Positions 42,891 to 52,351 of a stretch of 64,000 nt of DNA are shown in pieces (positions within the stretch are counted from its first letter, which is position 1; each line of letters begins with the position of its first letter). Where the stretch lies: positions 310,001 through 374,000 of the forward strand of contig NZ_JAVFJJ010000002.1 of assembly GCF_030908245.1 (NCBI RefSeq), read 5' to 3'. Position numbers and translations under genes: made by a program. The DNA comes from Sinomonas sp. ASV322 (GTDB lineage Bacteria > Actinomycetota > Actinomycetes > Actinomycetales > Micrococcaceae). The notes below the pieces were generated by a model. The model had not been told where the DNA came from and made no database searches. It was given only the letters and a program-made list of their open reading frames with translations.

Positions 42891-44311
42891 GCGCCGTCGA
42901 CGTCGCGTCGCGCCCGCGGCGCAATATCGAGCTCGTCCTGCTGATCCTTGCGCTCATCGTGGGCAACGGGGCGAACGCGATGACCTCGATCAACGAGGGC
43001 ACTCCGCTCGGGAGCGACTTCTGGATGCAGACGGCTATCCTGTCCGTTGCATCCCTCGCGGTGCATATAGTGTTGCGCGTCCGCGCGAAATATGCCGATC
43101 CGGTGATACTTCCGATCGTCGTCACGCTCAACGGGCTCGGCCTCGCGATGATCCACCGGCTCGATCCGACCCACGCCCCGATCACCGACTACGGCAACGC
43201 CCAGGCGCGCTGGACGGTCGTCGGGATGGCGCTGGCCGTCGTCGTCATCCTCTTCCTCAAAGACCACCGCACGCTCCGCCGGTTCACGTACATTTCCCTC
43301 ATCCTGAGCGCGGTGCTGCTCGTGCTGCCGCTCGTACCCGGCGTCACGGCGGGCGACATCAACGGCGCCCAAGTCTGGATCCGCTTCGGATCGGCGACAT
43401 TCCAGCCGGGCGAGATCGCGAAGATCACCATCGGCATCTTCTTCGCGGGCTATCTCTCGACCAACCGCGACCTCATCCTGCTCGCGGGCCGCCGCATCGG
43501 AAAGCTCCAGCTCCCGCGCTTCCGCGACCTGGGCCCCATGATCGTCGCGTGGCTCGCGAGCATCGGGATCCTCATCTTCCAGCACGACCTCGGCATGTCG
43601 ATCCTCTTCTTCGGGATCTTCATCTCGATGATCTACGTGGCCACGAGCCGGGCCAGCTGGGCGATCATCGGCGTGCTGCTCATGTTCGGCGGCTCGCTCG
43701 CGGCGGGCCTCATCTTCCCGCATATCCGCCTCCGCATCGACGGCTGGATCAACGCGTTCGACCCCGAGGTCTTCGGCCGCCAGTTCGGCGGCAGCTACCA
43801 GATCGTCCAGGGGCTGTTCGGCATGGCCAACGGCGGCCTCATCGGCACGGGCCTCGGCCAGGGCCGTCCAGACCTCGTTCCCTTCGCCCACTCCGACATG
43901 ATCATCGCCTCGTTCGGCGAGGAACTCGGCCTCGTGGGGCTCTTCGCGATCGTCATGCTCTACGCGCTCCTCGTCTCGCGCGGGCTGCGCGCGGCGATCG
44001 GCGCGCGCGACGCATTCGGGAAGCTCCTCGCATGCGGGCTCTCGGCCGGTATCGGCCTCCAGTGCTTCGTCGTGATCGGCGGCGTCACGCGCCTCATCCC
44101 GCTTACGGGCCTCACGACGCCGTTCCTCGCCGCGGGCGGCTCGTCGCTCCTCGCCAACTGGATCATCGCCGCTCTCGTGCTCGTCATCTCGAACGCCGCA
44201 CGTCGCCCGATCGACATGACCCCGCTCCAGGCGCCCGTCGCCCATGCACCGGGCGCCCACCGCGCCGCCAACCCGGCGACCACTGCGACTCAGGCGGTGG
44301 AGAAGCAATGA
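42887..44311 (+). CDS. rodA: SEDS-family peptidoglycan glycosyltransferase RodA/FtsW
   Basis: 474 residues from GTG 42887 overlapping the pstP stop. About ten or more membrane helices, with GAQVWIRFGSATFQPGEIAKI, FQHDLGMSILFFGIF and FAHSDMIIASFGEELGLVG typical of SEDS glycosyltransferases, which polymerise lipid II. Paired with the class B penicillin-binding protein encoded next (4-base overlap). Confidence 0.95.
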   Translation: MSAVDVASRPRRNIELVLLILALIVGNGANAMTSINEGTPLGSDFWMQTAILSVASLAVHIVLRVRAKYADPVILPIVVTLNGLGLAMIHRLDPTHAPITDYGNAQARWTVVGMALAVVVILFLKDHRTLRRFTYISLILSAVLLVLPLVPGVTAGDINGAQVWIRFGSATFQPGEIAKITIGIFFAGYLSTNRDLILLAGRRIGKLQLPRFRDLGPMIVAWLASIGILIFQHDLGMSILFFGIFISMIYVATSRASWAIIGVLLMFGGSLAAGLIFPHIRLRIDGWINAFDPEVFGRQFGGSYQIVQGLFGMANGGLIGTGLGQGRPDLVPFAHSDMIIASFGEELGLVGLFAIVMLYALLVSRGLRAAIGARDAFGKLLACGLSAGIGLQCFVVIGGVTRLIPLTGLTTPFLAAGGSSLLANWIIAALVLVISNAARRPIDMTPLQAPVAHAPGAHRAANPATTATQAVEKQ

Positions 44312-45768
44312 ACCAGGCCATCAGAAACGCCTGGGTCGCCCTCGCCGTCATGTTCGGGCTCATCCTCGGCTCGATCAGCTACGTCCAAGTCGTGGGAGCC
44401 GACGACCTCGCGTCGAACCAGTGGAACAACCGCGCCATCCTGGCGACGTTCTGCCAGGACCGCGGGGCGATCATCGTAGGCGGCCAGCCGGTCGTCCAGT
44501 CCGCGCCGACGGGCACCGAAAGCTGCAAGTTCCAGCGCAAATACCTCCAGCCCGAGCTCTACGCTGGCCTCACGGGGTACTACTCGAAGGACTACGGCTC
44601 GACGGGCCTCGAGAAGAGCATGAACGGCGCCCTCACGGGCCAGTCGGATCAGCTCCTGTTCGACCGCATGAAGCAGCTCCTCCTCGGCCAGCAGCTGCAG
44701 GGTGCATCGGTCGAGCTCACGATCGATCCCGCCATCCAGCAGCTCGCCTACAGCCTCATCCCGGATGACAAGCGCGGCTCGATCGTGGTCACGAATCCGA
44801 AGACCGGCGCGATCATTGCGATGGTGTCCAAGCCGAGCTACGACCCGAATACAATCGCGACCCACGATCTGGCCGCCGCCCAGGCAGCCATCACGAAGAT
44901 CCAGGGCACCCCGGGGATCAACCTCAACCAGAGCGTGAGCGGCCCGACCGGCGCCCTCCTGGCGCCCGGCTCGGTGTTCAAGCTCGTCGACACGGCCGCG
45001 GCCCTCGCCTCGGGGAAGTACACCAAGGACAGCGTCCTACCGAACCCCGCGAAGATGCCGCTGCCCGGGAGCACCGCGACACTCCCGAACTACGCGGGCG
45101 GCAACTGCTACACGCAAGACCAGGCGAGCTTCGCCTTCGCTCTCGAACAGTCGTGCAACACACCGTTCGCGTCCATCGCGCTCGACCTCGGCCAGGACGC
45201 GATCGGCAAGCAGGCCGAGGCGTTCGGCTTCGGCCAGGACGCGGGAAATCTCCTGCACCTCGACTACCAGGGCGGCCAGTGGCCCAAGGGCCTCGACCAG
45301 GCCCAGCTCGCCCAGTCGGCGGTGGGCCAGTACAACACGAAGGCTTCGCCGCTCCAGATCGCCCTCATGACCGACGCGATCGCGAACGGCGGCGTCCAGA
45401 TGAAGCCCTCGCTCATCAAGTCGATCACGGCTCCGGACCTCCGCGTCGTCGATCAGCCCAAGCCCGAGGTGCTGCGGACGTCCACGACCCCGGACATCGC
45501 CCGGCAGATCACGGAATGGATGACCGACGTGGTCTCGGACGGCATCGCCAAGGGCGCGGCCGTGCCGGGGGTGAAGGTGGCCGGCAAGACCGGAACGGCC
45601 GAACTCGGAACGAGCGGCCTCAACAACTCGTGGTTCACGGGCTTTGCACCGGCGGACAATCCGCAAGTGCAGGTGACCATCGTGATCGAGGGCGTCGATG
45701 TTCTGACGGGCGCCAAATTGACCAGTCCAAGCGCGAGCAAGATCTTTGAGGCGGTGTTGAAGAAGTGA
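44308..45768 (+). CDS. pbpA: Class B penicillin-binding protein (PbpA)
   Basis: 486 residues: N-terminal membrane anchor, dimerisation region, and transpeptidase with SxxK in APGSVFKL, SxN in EQSCNTPF, and KTGT in AGKTGTAE. Crosslinks the glycan made by RodA. The ATG overlaps the rodA stop; the stop overlaps pknA by GTGA. Confidence 0.95.
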   Translation: MNQAIRNAWVALAVMFGLILGSISYVQVVGADDLASNQWNNRAILATFCQDRGAIIVGGQPVVQSAPTGTESCKFQRKYLQPELYAGLTGYYSKDYGSTGLEKSMNGALTGQSDQLLFDRMKQLLLGQQLQGASVELTIDPAIQQLAYSLIPDDKRGSIVVTNPKTGAIIAMVSKPSYDPNTIATHDLAAAQAAITKIQGTPGINLNQSVSGPTGALLAPGSVFKLVDTAAALASGKYTKDSVLPNPAKMPLPGSTATLPNYAGGNCYTQDQASFAFALEQSCNTPFASIALDLGQDAIGKQAEAFGFGQDAGNLLHLDYQGGQWPKGLDQAQLAQSAVGQYNTKASPLQIALMTDAIANGGVQMKPSLIKSITAPDLRVVDQPKPEVLRTSTTPDIARQITEWMTDVVSDGIAKGAAVPGVKVAGKTGTAELGTSGLNNSWFTGFAPADNPQVQVTIVIEGVDVLTGAKLTSPSASKIFEAVLKK

Positions 45769-47363
45769 GACCGACGTCGGGCATCACCTTGGGCAGCAGG
45801 TACCACCTGGAGAGCCGGATCGCCATTGGCGGCATGGGCGAGGTGTGGAACGCTCGCGACGAGGTCCTGGGACGGAACGTCGCGATCAAGATCCTCAAGG
45901 AGGAGTACGCGGGCGATCCGGGGTTCCTCCAGCGCTTCCGCAACGAGGCCCAGCACACAGCGCTGCTCAACCACAGCGGAATCGCGAACGTCTTCGACTA
46001 CGGCGAGGACAGCGGCTCGGCGTACCTCGTGATGGAGCTCGTGCCCGGGGAGCCGCTCAGCTCGATCCTCGAGCGCGAGAAGGTGCTCTCCCCGGACCGC
46101 ACGCTCAACATCATGGCCCAGACGGCGCGCGCCCTCGCCGTCGCGCACGCGCGCGGGCTCGTGCACCGCGACATCAAGCCGGGCAACCTGCTCATCACCC
46201 CGGACAACCGGGTCAAGGTGACGGACTTCGGCATCGCGCGCCTCGCCGATCAGGTTCCGCTCACCCAGACGGGCCAGGTCATGGGCACGGCGCAATATCT
46301 CGCGCCCGAGCAGGCCACGGGGCAGCAGGCCACGGGCTCGAGCGACATCTACTCGCTCGGCGTCATCGGCTACGAGTGCCTCACGGGGCATCGTCCGTTC
46401 TCGGGCGAGAGCCAGATCGCGATCGCCCTCGCTCAGGTCAACGACGCGCCCCCGCCCCTGCCTGAGCAGGTCCCGGCACCGGTGCGGGCCCTTCTCATGT
46501 CGATGCTCTCGAAGGACCCGCGGAACCGCCCGGCGAACGCCATCAAGCTCGCCGAGGCGGCAGAGGCGATCCGACGCGGGGACGTCAGGGCCGCCCAGGC
46601 GGCAGTTCCGGGCATGCTGCTCCACGACGACTCGACGGAGGCCATCACCCAGCCGCAGGATGCGCGCACGGCGCCGACCGCCGTCGTCGGCGGAATCGGC
46701 GCGGGAATCGGCGCCTCGGCCGCCGCGGCGCAGGCCGCACATGCCGGCGCCCCCGCAACGGCGGCGCTCCCCGTCCTGGGCGGGCACGACGAGGGCGCCT
46801 CGGCCGTCGAAGGCAGCCACGAGTCGTCTCAGTGGTACGCGCCGATCGACGAGGAAGAGGAGCAGCCGCCCGCGCGTCCTCCGCGGAAGAAGCGGAGCCC
46901 GCTCACGTGGCCGCTCGTGGCCCTCGTCGCGCTCCTGCTGTTCGTGCTGCTGGGCATCTGGCTCACGAATTCGGGCCTGTTCTCCTCGCCGCAGCCGGCA
47001 CCTTCGACGACGCCGGCCCAGAGCCCCACGACGGCGGTGACGAGCGCCTCCCCTACGCCAACGCCGACCCCGACGAAAACGACACCAGCGACGGTGACGG
47101 TCGTGGCGGCGAGCTACGTGGGCCGCAACTACACGGAGGTCCAGAGCGAGCTCGAAGCGCTCGGCCTTCGCGTTGACCTCAACCCGGTGGAGCAGAGCCA
47201 GGGGATCATGGGCGCGGTCACGTCCCTGAGCCCGACGGGCCGCCTGCAGCCGGGAACGACGGTCACGGTAACCTACTCGGTCGTCTCGGCGCCCACGCCA
47301 ACGCCGACGCCCACCCAGAGCCACGCGACACCCTCGGGTTCCCCGTCCGCGACAGGCAAATAG
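45765..47363 (+). CDS. pknA: Serine/threonine protein kinase PknA-like with a C-terminal PASTA domain
   Basis: 532 residues. Kinase domain with [10 protein letters not shown] (glycine loop), VAIKILKEE (Lys), [10 protein letters not shown] (catalytic), [17 protein letters not shown]. One membrane helix (about 382-402), a Ser/Thr/Pro linker, and one extracytoplasmic PASTA unit ([20 protein letters not shown]). Mycobacterial PknA lacks a PASTA domain, so this one is unlike that model. Couples envelope signals to growth. Confidence 0.93.
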   Translation: MRPTSGITLGSRYHLESRIAIGGMGEVWNARDEVLGRNVAIKILKEEYAGDPGFLQRFRNEAQHTALLNHSGIANVFDYGEDSGSAYLVMELVPGEPLSSILEREKVLSPDRTLNIMAQTARALAVAHARGLVHRDIKPGNLLITPDNRVKVTDFGIARLADQVPLTQTGQVMGTAQYLAPEQATGQQATGSSDIYSLGVIGYECLTGHRPFSGESQIAIALAQVNDAPPPLPEQVPAPVRALLMSMLSKDPRNRPANAIKLAEAAEAIRRGDVRAAQAAVPGMLLHDDSTEAITQPQDARTAPTAVVGGIGAGIGASAAAAQAAHAGAPATAALPVLGGHDEGASAVEGSHESSQWYAPIDEEEEQPPARPPRKKRSPLTWPLVALVALLLFVLLGIWLTNSGLFSSPQPAPSTTPAQSPTTAVTSASPTPTPTPTKTTPATVTVVAASYVGRNYTEVQSELEALGLRVDLNPVEQSQGIMGAVTSLSPTGRLQPGTTVTVTYSVVSAPTPTPTPTQSHATPSGSPSATGK

Positions 47364-47453
47364 GTCCACACTGGACTAGCAGCCCTTCATCCGGGAAATA
47401 GAGGTTATGTGACACACCCGACGCACACGTCACTGGAACGAGAGGACGAGCCG

Positions 47454-49352
47454 ATGCCGCAGCCCGTCGTCCTCTCGGGCCGGTATGTGCTGGGGAGCCT
47501 GCTCGGGCGCGGCGGGATGGCCGACGTCTTCGAGGCGCACGATTCGCGCCTCGGCCGGACGGTCGCCGTCAAGATGCTGCGACCGGACATGTCGCGGGAC
47601 CGCCAGCTCCGGGTGCGCTTCGAACGCGAGGCCCAGGCCGTCGCGGCGCTCAACCACCCGAACATCGTCGCGGTGTACGACACGGGCGAGCGCCGCGCCG
47701 ATCCACTCAACCCGGCGTCGGTCGAATCCCCGTTCATGGTCATGGAGCGCGTGATCGGGCGGACGCTCCGCGAGCTCTCGCACGACGGGGCGATCACCCA
47801 GGACAAGGCCCTCGAATACGTCCAGGGCGTCCTCGCGGCACTCGAGTACAGCCACCGCGCTGGGATCGTGCACCGGGACATCAAGCCCGCGAACGTCATG
47901 GTCACGGACGAAACCGGCACCGTGAAGGTCATGGACTTCGGGATCGCGCGCGCGATCGCGGACTCGGGCGCGACCATGACCCAGACCCAGGCCGTCGTCG
48001 GCACCGCGCAGTACCTCTCGCCCGAGCAGGCGCAGGGCCAGACCGTCGACGCGCGGAGCGACCTCTATTCGACCGGATGCCTCCTCTACGAGCTCCTCAC
48101 GGGCCGCCCGCCGTTCGTCGGCGATTCGGCGGTCTCGGTCGCGTACCAGCACGTCCAGGTCGAGGCCCCCAAGGCGCGCGACTTCAATCCCGAGGTCACG
48201 GAGGCCGTGCAGAGCGTCCTCGACAGGGCGCTGCAGAAGGACCCCGCGAAGCGCTTCCCCGACGCCGGCGCCTTCCGGCGCGCGCTGCGGGCGGCGGGCG
48301 CGGGCCGCGTCCTCCCCGCGGCGGCGCAGGCGAACGACGACGCCGCAGCCACCGCGATGGCCCTCGCCGGTGCGGAGGCTGGCACAGCGGAGGCCCTGGG
48401 CACCGGCCGGCACGCCGCCGCGGCGCCGCCGGACGCCGTCGACCCCCATCTCGGCGACACCGGCGAAATCCCGCCCGCGCCGCCCACCGACGCCGAAATC
48501 CTGCTCCCGTTCGGGGAACGGGACGAGCGAGAAACCCGACGCCGCCGCCACGGCGGCTGGATTGCGGTGCTCCTCATCATCACGGCCCTCGTCCTGGGTG
48601 GCGGCGGGTACTGGCTGTACAGCTACCTCACCGCACCGCCTGCCGTCGTCATGGTCACCGTGCCGGGGGTGACCAACCTCAAGGACACCGACGCGTTCGC
48701 GAAGCTCAGCCAAGCGGGTCTCCAGCCCGAGTTCACGCGGAAGCCGAGCACCGACGTCGCGAAGGACTACGCGATCGACACGCTCCCGGCGGCCGGGACG
48801 CAGCTCGCGAAGAACTCGAGGATCACAATCGAGATCTCGAGCGGGCCGTCAACGGCTGTGATCCCGCAGAGCATCATCGGGAACACCGAGTCGGGCGCAC
48901 GGGACACTCTGCGGTCGCTCGGGCTCGTGCCCGCGGACCAGTCGAAGTCCGCCAACAGCCCGACCGTTCCGCTCGGCCACGTCATCAGCGTCGACCCGGG
49001 CGCGGGCCAGACGGTCGCCATCGGAACCCAGGTCACTCTCACCATCTCGACCGGCAAGGTCAGCGTTCCGGATCTGCGCGGGCGGCTCATTGACGACGCG
49101 AAGGCCGCTCTCACGAACCTTGGCCTCAAGGTGCAGACCAAGGACACCCCAACGAGCTCTGCCCCTGCCGGGACCGTCGTGGATCAGAGCGTCGCTCCAG
49201 ACGGGGCGATCGATCAGGGCGGAACAGTCGTGCTCTCGGTCGCGACCGCCCCGCCGTCGCCCTCGCCGAGCCCGTCGCCGACATCGGGCGGCAAAAAGGG
49301 CAATGAGACCGGGGGCGGCAACGGCGTCCCGACGCTCCCGGCCTTCCCGTAG
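47454..49352 (+). CDS. pknB: Serine/threonine protein kinase PknB with three PASTA domains
   Basis: 632 residues from ATG 47454 (GAGAGGAC upstream); an in-frame GTG at 47409 would add 15 residues and cannot be excluded. Kinase motifs LLGRGGMADVFEA, VAVKMLRPD, HRDIKPANVMV, DFGIARAI, GTAQYLSPEQ, a membrane helix (about 375-395) and three PASTA units (VPGVTNLKDTDAF, IPQSIIGNTESGARDTL, VPDLRGRLIDDAKAAL) that bind muropeptides or lipid II. A short Gly/Asn tail follows. Key regulator of wall synthesis. Confidence 0.94.
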   Translation: MPQPVVLSGRYVLGSLLGRGGMADVFEAHDSRLGRTVAVKMLRPDMSRDRQLRVRFEREAQAVAALNHPNIVAVYDTGERRADPLNPASVESPFMVMERVIGRTLRELSHDGAITQDKALEYVQGVLAALEYSHRAGIVHRDIKPANVMVTDETGTVKVMDFGIARAIADSGATMTQTQAVVGTAQYLSPEQAQGQTVDARSDLYSTGCLLYELLTGRPPFVGDSAVSVAYQHVQVEAPKARDFNPEVTEAVQSVLDRALQKDPAKRFPDAGAFRRALRAAGAGRVLPAAAQANDDAAATAMALAGAEAGTAEALGTGRHAAAAPPDAVDPHLGDTGEIPPAPPTDAEILLPFGERDERETRRRRHGGWIAVLLIITALVLGGGGYWLYSYLTAPPAVVMVTVPGVTNLKDTDAFAKLSQAGLQPEFTRKPSTDVAKDYAIDTLPAAGTQLAKNSRITIEISSGPSTAVIPQSIIGNTESGARDTLRSLGLVPADQSKSANSPTVPLGHVISVDPGAGQTVAIGTQVTLTISTGKVSVPDLRGRLIDDAKAALTNLGLKVQTKDTPTSSAPAGTVVDQSVAPDGAIDQGGTVVLSVATAPPSPSPSPSPTSGGKKGNETGGGNGVPTLPAFP

Positions 49353-49425
49353 CCGCGGGCCGCTGCCCACCCCCGCGTGACCCTCCCGCTCATGACCCTC
49401 GTGGGAGGCGCACTCGCGCTCCCAC

Positions 49426-49513
49426 CCGGTTGTAACTTCCCAATCACTCCCTTGCTCGGCGCGTCACGCGACGACGCGGCTCTGAAGCGCGAAGAAACGG
49501 TCTGGAGCGCGGG
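49426..49513. repeat. Family B dispersed repeat, copy 2
   Basis: Starts CCGGTTGTAACTTCCCAATC and ends GAAGAAACGGTCTGGAGCG, matching 14460-14543 at both ends with a diverged GC-rich dyad between. Lies in the 168-bp gap between the convergent pknB and pabA ends. Confidence 0.75.
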
Positions 49514-49520
49514 CTGAGGC

Positions 49521-50171
49521 CTAGCTCGCGTCCGCCGCGTGGATGAGCGGGCTCAGCGTCGACGCCTTCACGGCGGCGCCCGCGAGCCCGAGCGATTCGA
49601 GCCAGTTGCCGAGCATCTGGTAGCCGCCCTCGGTCAGGACGCTCTCGGGGTGGAACTGAACCCCGCTGAGCGGCGCCGACCGGTGCTGGAGCCCCATGAT
49701 GACACCCGAATGCGTGTGGGCGGTGACCTCGAGGACGTCCGGGATCGTCTCCGCGACTGCCGCGAGCGAGTGGTACCGGGTGGCCGTGAAGGGGCTCTTG
49801 AGCCCCGCGAAGACGCCCTGGCCCTCGTGCTCGACAAGCGAGGTCTTGCCATGCATGAGTTCGGGAGCGTGCGTCACCCTGCCCCCGTAGGCCTCCGCGA
49901 GCGCCTGGTGGCCGAGGCAGACCCCGAGCATGGGCTTGGCGCTCTCGCCGCACCACTTGATGAGCTCGATGCACACGCCGGCCTCGGCAGGGTTGCCGGG
50001 CCCGGGCGAGATGAGGACGCCGTCGCGCGCCTCGGCGAGCTCGATCGCCTCGGCGAGGGAGACGTCGTCGTTCCGCACAACCGTCGTCTCGGCGCCGAGC
50101 TGCTGGAGATAGCCGACGAGCGTGTAGACGAACGAGTCGTAGTTGTCGATGACGAGGATGCGGGTGCTCAT
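49521..50171 (-). CDS. pabA: Anthranilate/aminodeoxychorismate synthase glutaminase subunit
   Basis: 216 residues, class I glutamine amidotransferase: ILVIDNYDSFVYTL, PGPGNPAEAG, nucleophile Cys in GVCLGHQALAEAYGG, and catalytic HPES. Supplies ammonia to the synthase component I for folate or tryptophan synthesis. Location beside pknB/crgA without trp genes favours the PabA role, but amphibolic use is possible. Confidence 0.9.
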   Translation of the reverse strand: MSTRILVIDNYDSFVYTLVGYLQQLGAETTVVRNDDVSLAEAIELAEARDGVLISPGPGNPAEAGVCIELIKWCGESAKPMLGVCLGHQALAEAYGGRVTHAPELMHGKTSLVEHEGQGVFAGLKSPFTATRYHSLAAVAETIPDVLEVTAHTHSGVIMGLQHRSAPLSGVQFHPESVLTEGGYQMLGNWLESLGLAGAAVKASTLSPLIHAADAS

Positions 50172-50327
50172 TGCGTTCGGCCAATCGTGGAGTGGGCTGG
50201 GCCGGCGAACCGGGCAGCTAGACTTGGCTACCAGAACAAGTCAGATAGCGGCACCCCGGCGCGTCGGCGGTGCTTGCAGGATACCAAGCGGGACCGCGAG
50301 CAGCCGAAGGCGGCCCAAGGAGGACCA

Positions 50328-50627
50328 GTGCCCGATTCCCCGGACAAGCCCGAGACTAAGGCGCGCGCACAGAAGAGTGCGGACAAGGCGCTGACGAAGA
50401 AGAGCCCCAAGCCCCGCAAGAAGCGGTCTCCGAAGCCTTCGGGCCCCACCCCGCAGTGGTACAAGTACCTCATGTTCGGCTGCATGGCCGTCGGACTGCT
50501 GTGGATCATCGTCTTCTACGTGACGCAGGGACAGTTCCCCCTTCCAATCCTGGGCAACTGGAACATCCTCGTGGGCTTCGGCGTCGCGATTCTTGGCTTC
50601 CTCATGACGCTGCGGTGGCGCGGCTGA
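50328..50627 (+). CDS. crgA: Cell division protein CrgA
   Basis: 99 residues from GTG 50328 (AAGGAGGA upstream): basic cytosolic N-terminus (KKSPKPRKKRSPKPSGPTP), two membrane helices (LMFGCMAVGLLWIIVFYV and ILVGFGVAILGFLMTL) with the WYKYLM and ILGNWN signatures. Recruits septal wall enzymes in actinobacteria. Divergent from pabA. Confidence 0.95.
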   Translation: MPDSPDKPETKARAQKSADKALTKKSPKPRKKRSPKPSGPTPQWYKYLMFGCMAVGLLWIIVFYVTQGQFPLPILGNWNILVGFGVAILGFLMTLRWRG

Positions 50628-50628
50628 C

Positions 50629-51306
50629 GTGACGCCGTCGCAGGAGCAGGCCTACTACGCGGAGACCTACCTGACCGAGGCTGCGGCCACTGTCGTCGCC
50701 GCAGGCTCGGCCGAGGGCACCGCGTGGGTCGCCGTCACGCCGAACATCTTCCACCCCAAGGGCGGTGGCCAGCCGTCCGACGAGGGAACGGTCGACGGCG
50801 TTCCCGTCACCCCGGCGCGCGACGACGACGGGCTCGTTGTCCTCGCGGGTGCGCCGGCCGCGCTCGAGGTGGGGGCCGCCGTCGTCTGTTCGGTGGACCC
50901 CGCGAAGCGCCGCCTCCACGCCGCCCTGCACACGGCCGGGCACGTGCTCGGCGCACTCGGCGAGGCGCGCGGCTGGCAGCATTCGGGCCACAGCCACTTC
51001 CCTGGCCAAGCTCGGCTCGACTTCGACCCCGAGGGACACGAGGACGAGCTCGCGACTCCTGAGCTCCGCGAGGGCGTCCTCGCCGAACTCCAGGCAGCGA
51101 TGGACGCGGCGCTCGCGCGCGGCGGCGTCGTGACCGCGTCCATGGACGACGCCGGGCACCGCACGGTCACGATCGACGGCGTCAACTCCGAGCCGTGCGG
51201 CGGGACGCACGTCCGGTCGCTCGCAGACCTTGCGAACGTGCGCATCCTCGAGGTCAAGGTCAAGCGCGGCGCGATCAAGGTGCGCTACGAGGCCGAGCAC
51301 GCCTGA
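50629..51306 (+). CDS. AlaX-like alanyl-tRNA editing protein
   Basis: 225 residues, GTG 50629 one base after the crgA stop. Zinc-site motifs HTAGH and PCGGTHV, plus IFHPKGGGQPSDEG, of the AlaRS editing domain. It hydrolyses mischarged Ser-tRNA(Ala) or related species. Free-standing, without the synthetase core. Confidence 0.92.
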   Translation: MTPSQEQAYYAETYLTEAAATVVAAGSAEGTAWVAVTPNIFHPKGGGQPSDEGTVDGVPVTPARDDDGLVVLAGAPAALEVGAAVVCSVDPAKRRLHAALHTAGHVLGALGEARGWQHSGHSHFPGQARLDFDPEGHEDELATPELREGVLAELQAAMDAALARGGVVTASMDDAGHRTVTIDGVNSEPCGGTHVRSLADLANVRILEVKVKRGAIKVRYEAEHA

Positions 51307-51342
51307 GCAGCCGTACGGCGAGCAGCCCCATCGCGCCCTCAA

Positions 51343-51363
51343 ACGCGTACGCGACGGAACGCC
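51343..51363. repeat. Family D repeat half-element between convergent genes
   Basis: CGCGTACGCGACGGAACGCC (51344-51363) matches the right half of the palindrome at 52266-52301 at 18 of 20 bases. It lies between the AlaX and AHSA1 gene ends. Confidence 0.7.
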
Positions 51364-51390
51364 GATCCGCCGTCTACGGTGCGGCCGCGC

Positions 51391-51867
51391 CTACTCGTTG
51401 ACGAGCGCTGCATAGCGGGCCAGGTAGAGCGGCCAGCCGCCGTCGTTCTCGACGCCCGCGTAGACGCTCTCCCAGCCGGGACCGTGCCGGTCGATGTGCC
51501 GATGCTCGAGCTCGACCCTCGTGCGGCCCGGACCTTCGGCGACGAAGCGCACCTCGACCTCGCTCGCGTTCGCGGTGTCCGCCTCGAGCTGCCAGGTGGG
51601 CCCGATGTCCCAGCTGAACACCACTCGCGTGGGAGGCTCGAAGGCGAGGACGCGCGCCCAGCGGCACTCGCTGCCGTCCTCGCCTCGGTCGTAGATGTGC
51701 CCCCCAGCGCGACGCTCGAACACGGTCTCGGCGATCGGCACGGTCAGCAAATTGTGATCGCGCGGCTTGATCTCGTCAAAGCGTTCGGTGAATACCGCGA
51801 AGGCTCGTTCCACCGGGGCGTCCACGGTGATCACCTTGCGGACGGCTGTCTCTGCTGCCAAGGTCAT
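51391..51867 (-). CDS. SRPBCC (AHSA1-type) domain protein
   Basis: 158 residues with the activator-of-Hsp90-like fold pattern (VERAFAVFTERFDEIKP, RVLAFEPPTRVVFSWDIGP, RVELEHRHIDRHGPGWESVYAGVENDGGWP). Binds an unknown small hydrophobic ligand. Translationally coupled to the ArsR gene upstream (ATGA overlap), a frequent pairing. Confidence 0.9.
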   Translation of the reverse strand: MTLAAETAVRKVITVDAPVERAFAVFTERFDEIKPRDHNLLTVPIAETVFERRAGGHIYDRGEDGSECRWARVLAFEPPTRVVFSWDIGPTWQLEADTANASEVEVRFVAEGPGRTRVELEHRHIDRHGPGWESVYAGVENDGGWPLYLARYAALVNE

Positions 51868-52211
51868 TTCTCCTCCATCTCAGAGTTATTGCGAGCCTCG
51901 GCGTCGTCGCGGACTGCCGTCTCGTAATTGGCCAAGGCCCGGTTCCAGAACATGTCGAGCTGGTCTCGCAGCGCTTGCACGCCAGCCGGATTGAGCCGGT
52001 AGACCCTCCGGGTCCCCACTGTCTCGTCGCTCACGAGGCCGGTCTCCTTGAGCACCTTCAGGTGCTGGGAGACTGCTGGGCGGCTGACCGGAAGCTGCTC
52101 GGCGAGTTCGCCCACCGGGCAGGGACGCACGGCGAGGAGCTCGAGGATGGCGCGCCGAGTGTGGTCGCCCATGGCGTCCCACACATCGTCCGGCCTTTCG
52201 TAAGTGGCCAC
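51864..52211 (-). CDS. ArsR/SmtB family regulator
   Basis: 115 residues from GTG 52211: winged helix RPCPVGELAEQLPVSRPAVSQHLKVLKETGLVSDETVGTRRVYRL. No metal-binding cysteines are seen, so it is not a metal sensor. It belongs to the group paired with AHSA1 proteins. Autoregulation is likely through the dyad at 52217-52232; the predicted mRNA has no leader. Confidence 0.9.
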   Translation of the reverse strand: MATYERPDDVWDAMGDHTRRAILELLAVRPCPVGELAEQLPVSRPAVSQHLKVLKETGLVSDETVGTRRVYRLNPAGVQALRDQLDMFWNRALANYETAVRDDAEARNNSEMEEK

Positions 52212-52216
52212 GAACA

Positions 52217-52247
52217 GTAAGTTACGACTTACGGTTGTTGCCGTCAA
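52217..52247 (-). promoter_or_regulatory. ArsR-gene promoter with operator, leaderless
   Basis: On the minus strand TTGACG (52247-52242), 17-bp spacer, TAACTT (52224-52219), then 7 bases to the GTG. GTAAGT-N4-ACTTAC (52217-52232) is a perfect-armed dyad over the -10, fitting autorepression. Confidence 0.75.
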
Positions 52248-52265
52248 GATCCGGGCACAACAAAG

Positions 52266-52301
52266 GGCGTTCCGTCCTGTACGCGTACAGGACGGAACGC
52301 C
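52266..52301. repeat. 36-bp perfect palindrome (family D)
   Basis: Every base pairs: left arm GGCGTTCCGTCCTGTACG, centre CGCG, right arm CGTACAGGACGGAACGCC. It lies 51 bases after the DUF4383 stop on the same strand, so it can serve as that gene's terminator. Its core also occurs near 51344, 62475 and 62619. Confidence 0.9.
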
Positions 52302-52351
52302 GTCTCCCCAATCAACCACGCCCGCGGAATCCCGCGGTTGGCCTCATGCGA

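Noticed and set aside
42455-44308. Minus-strand open frame of about 617 codons opposite pstP/rodA
   Set aside because: Shadow of rodA codon bias; Glu/Arg/Asp-rich with no domain pattern.
49353-49520. A small RNA or attenuator before pabA
   Set aside because: The gap lies at convergent 3' ends and is explained by the family B repeat; no promoter is visible.
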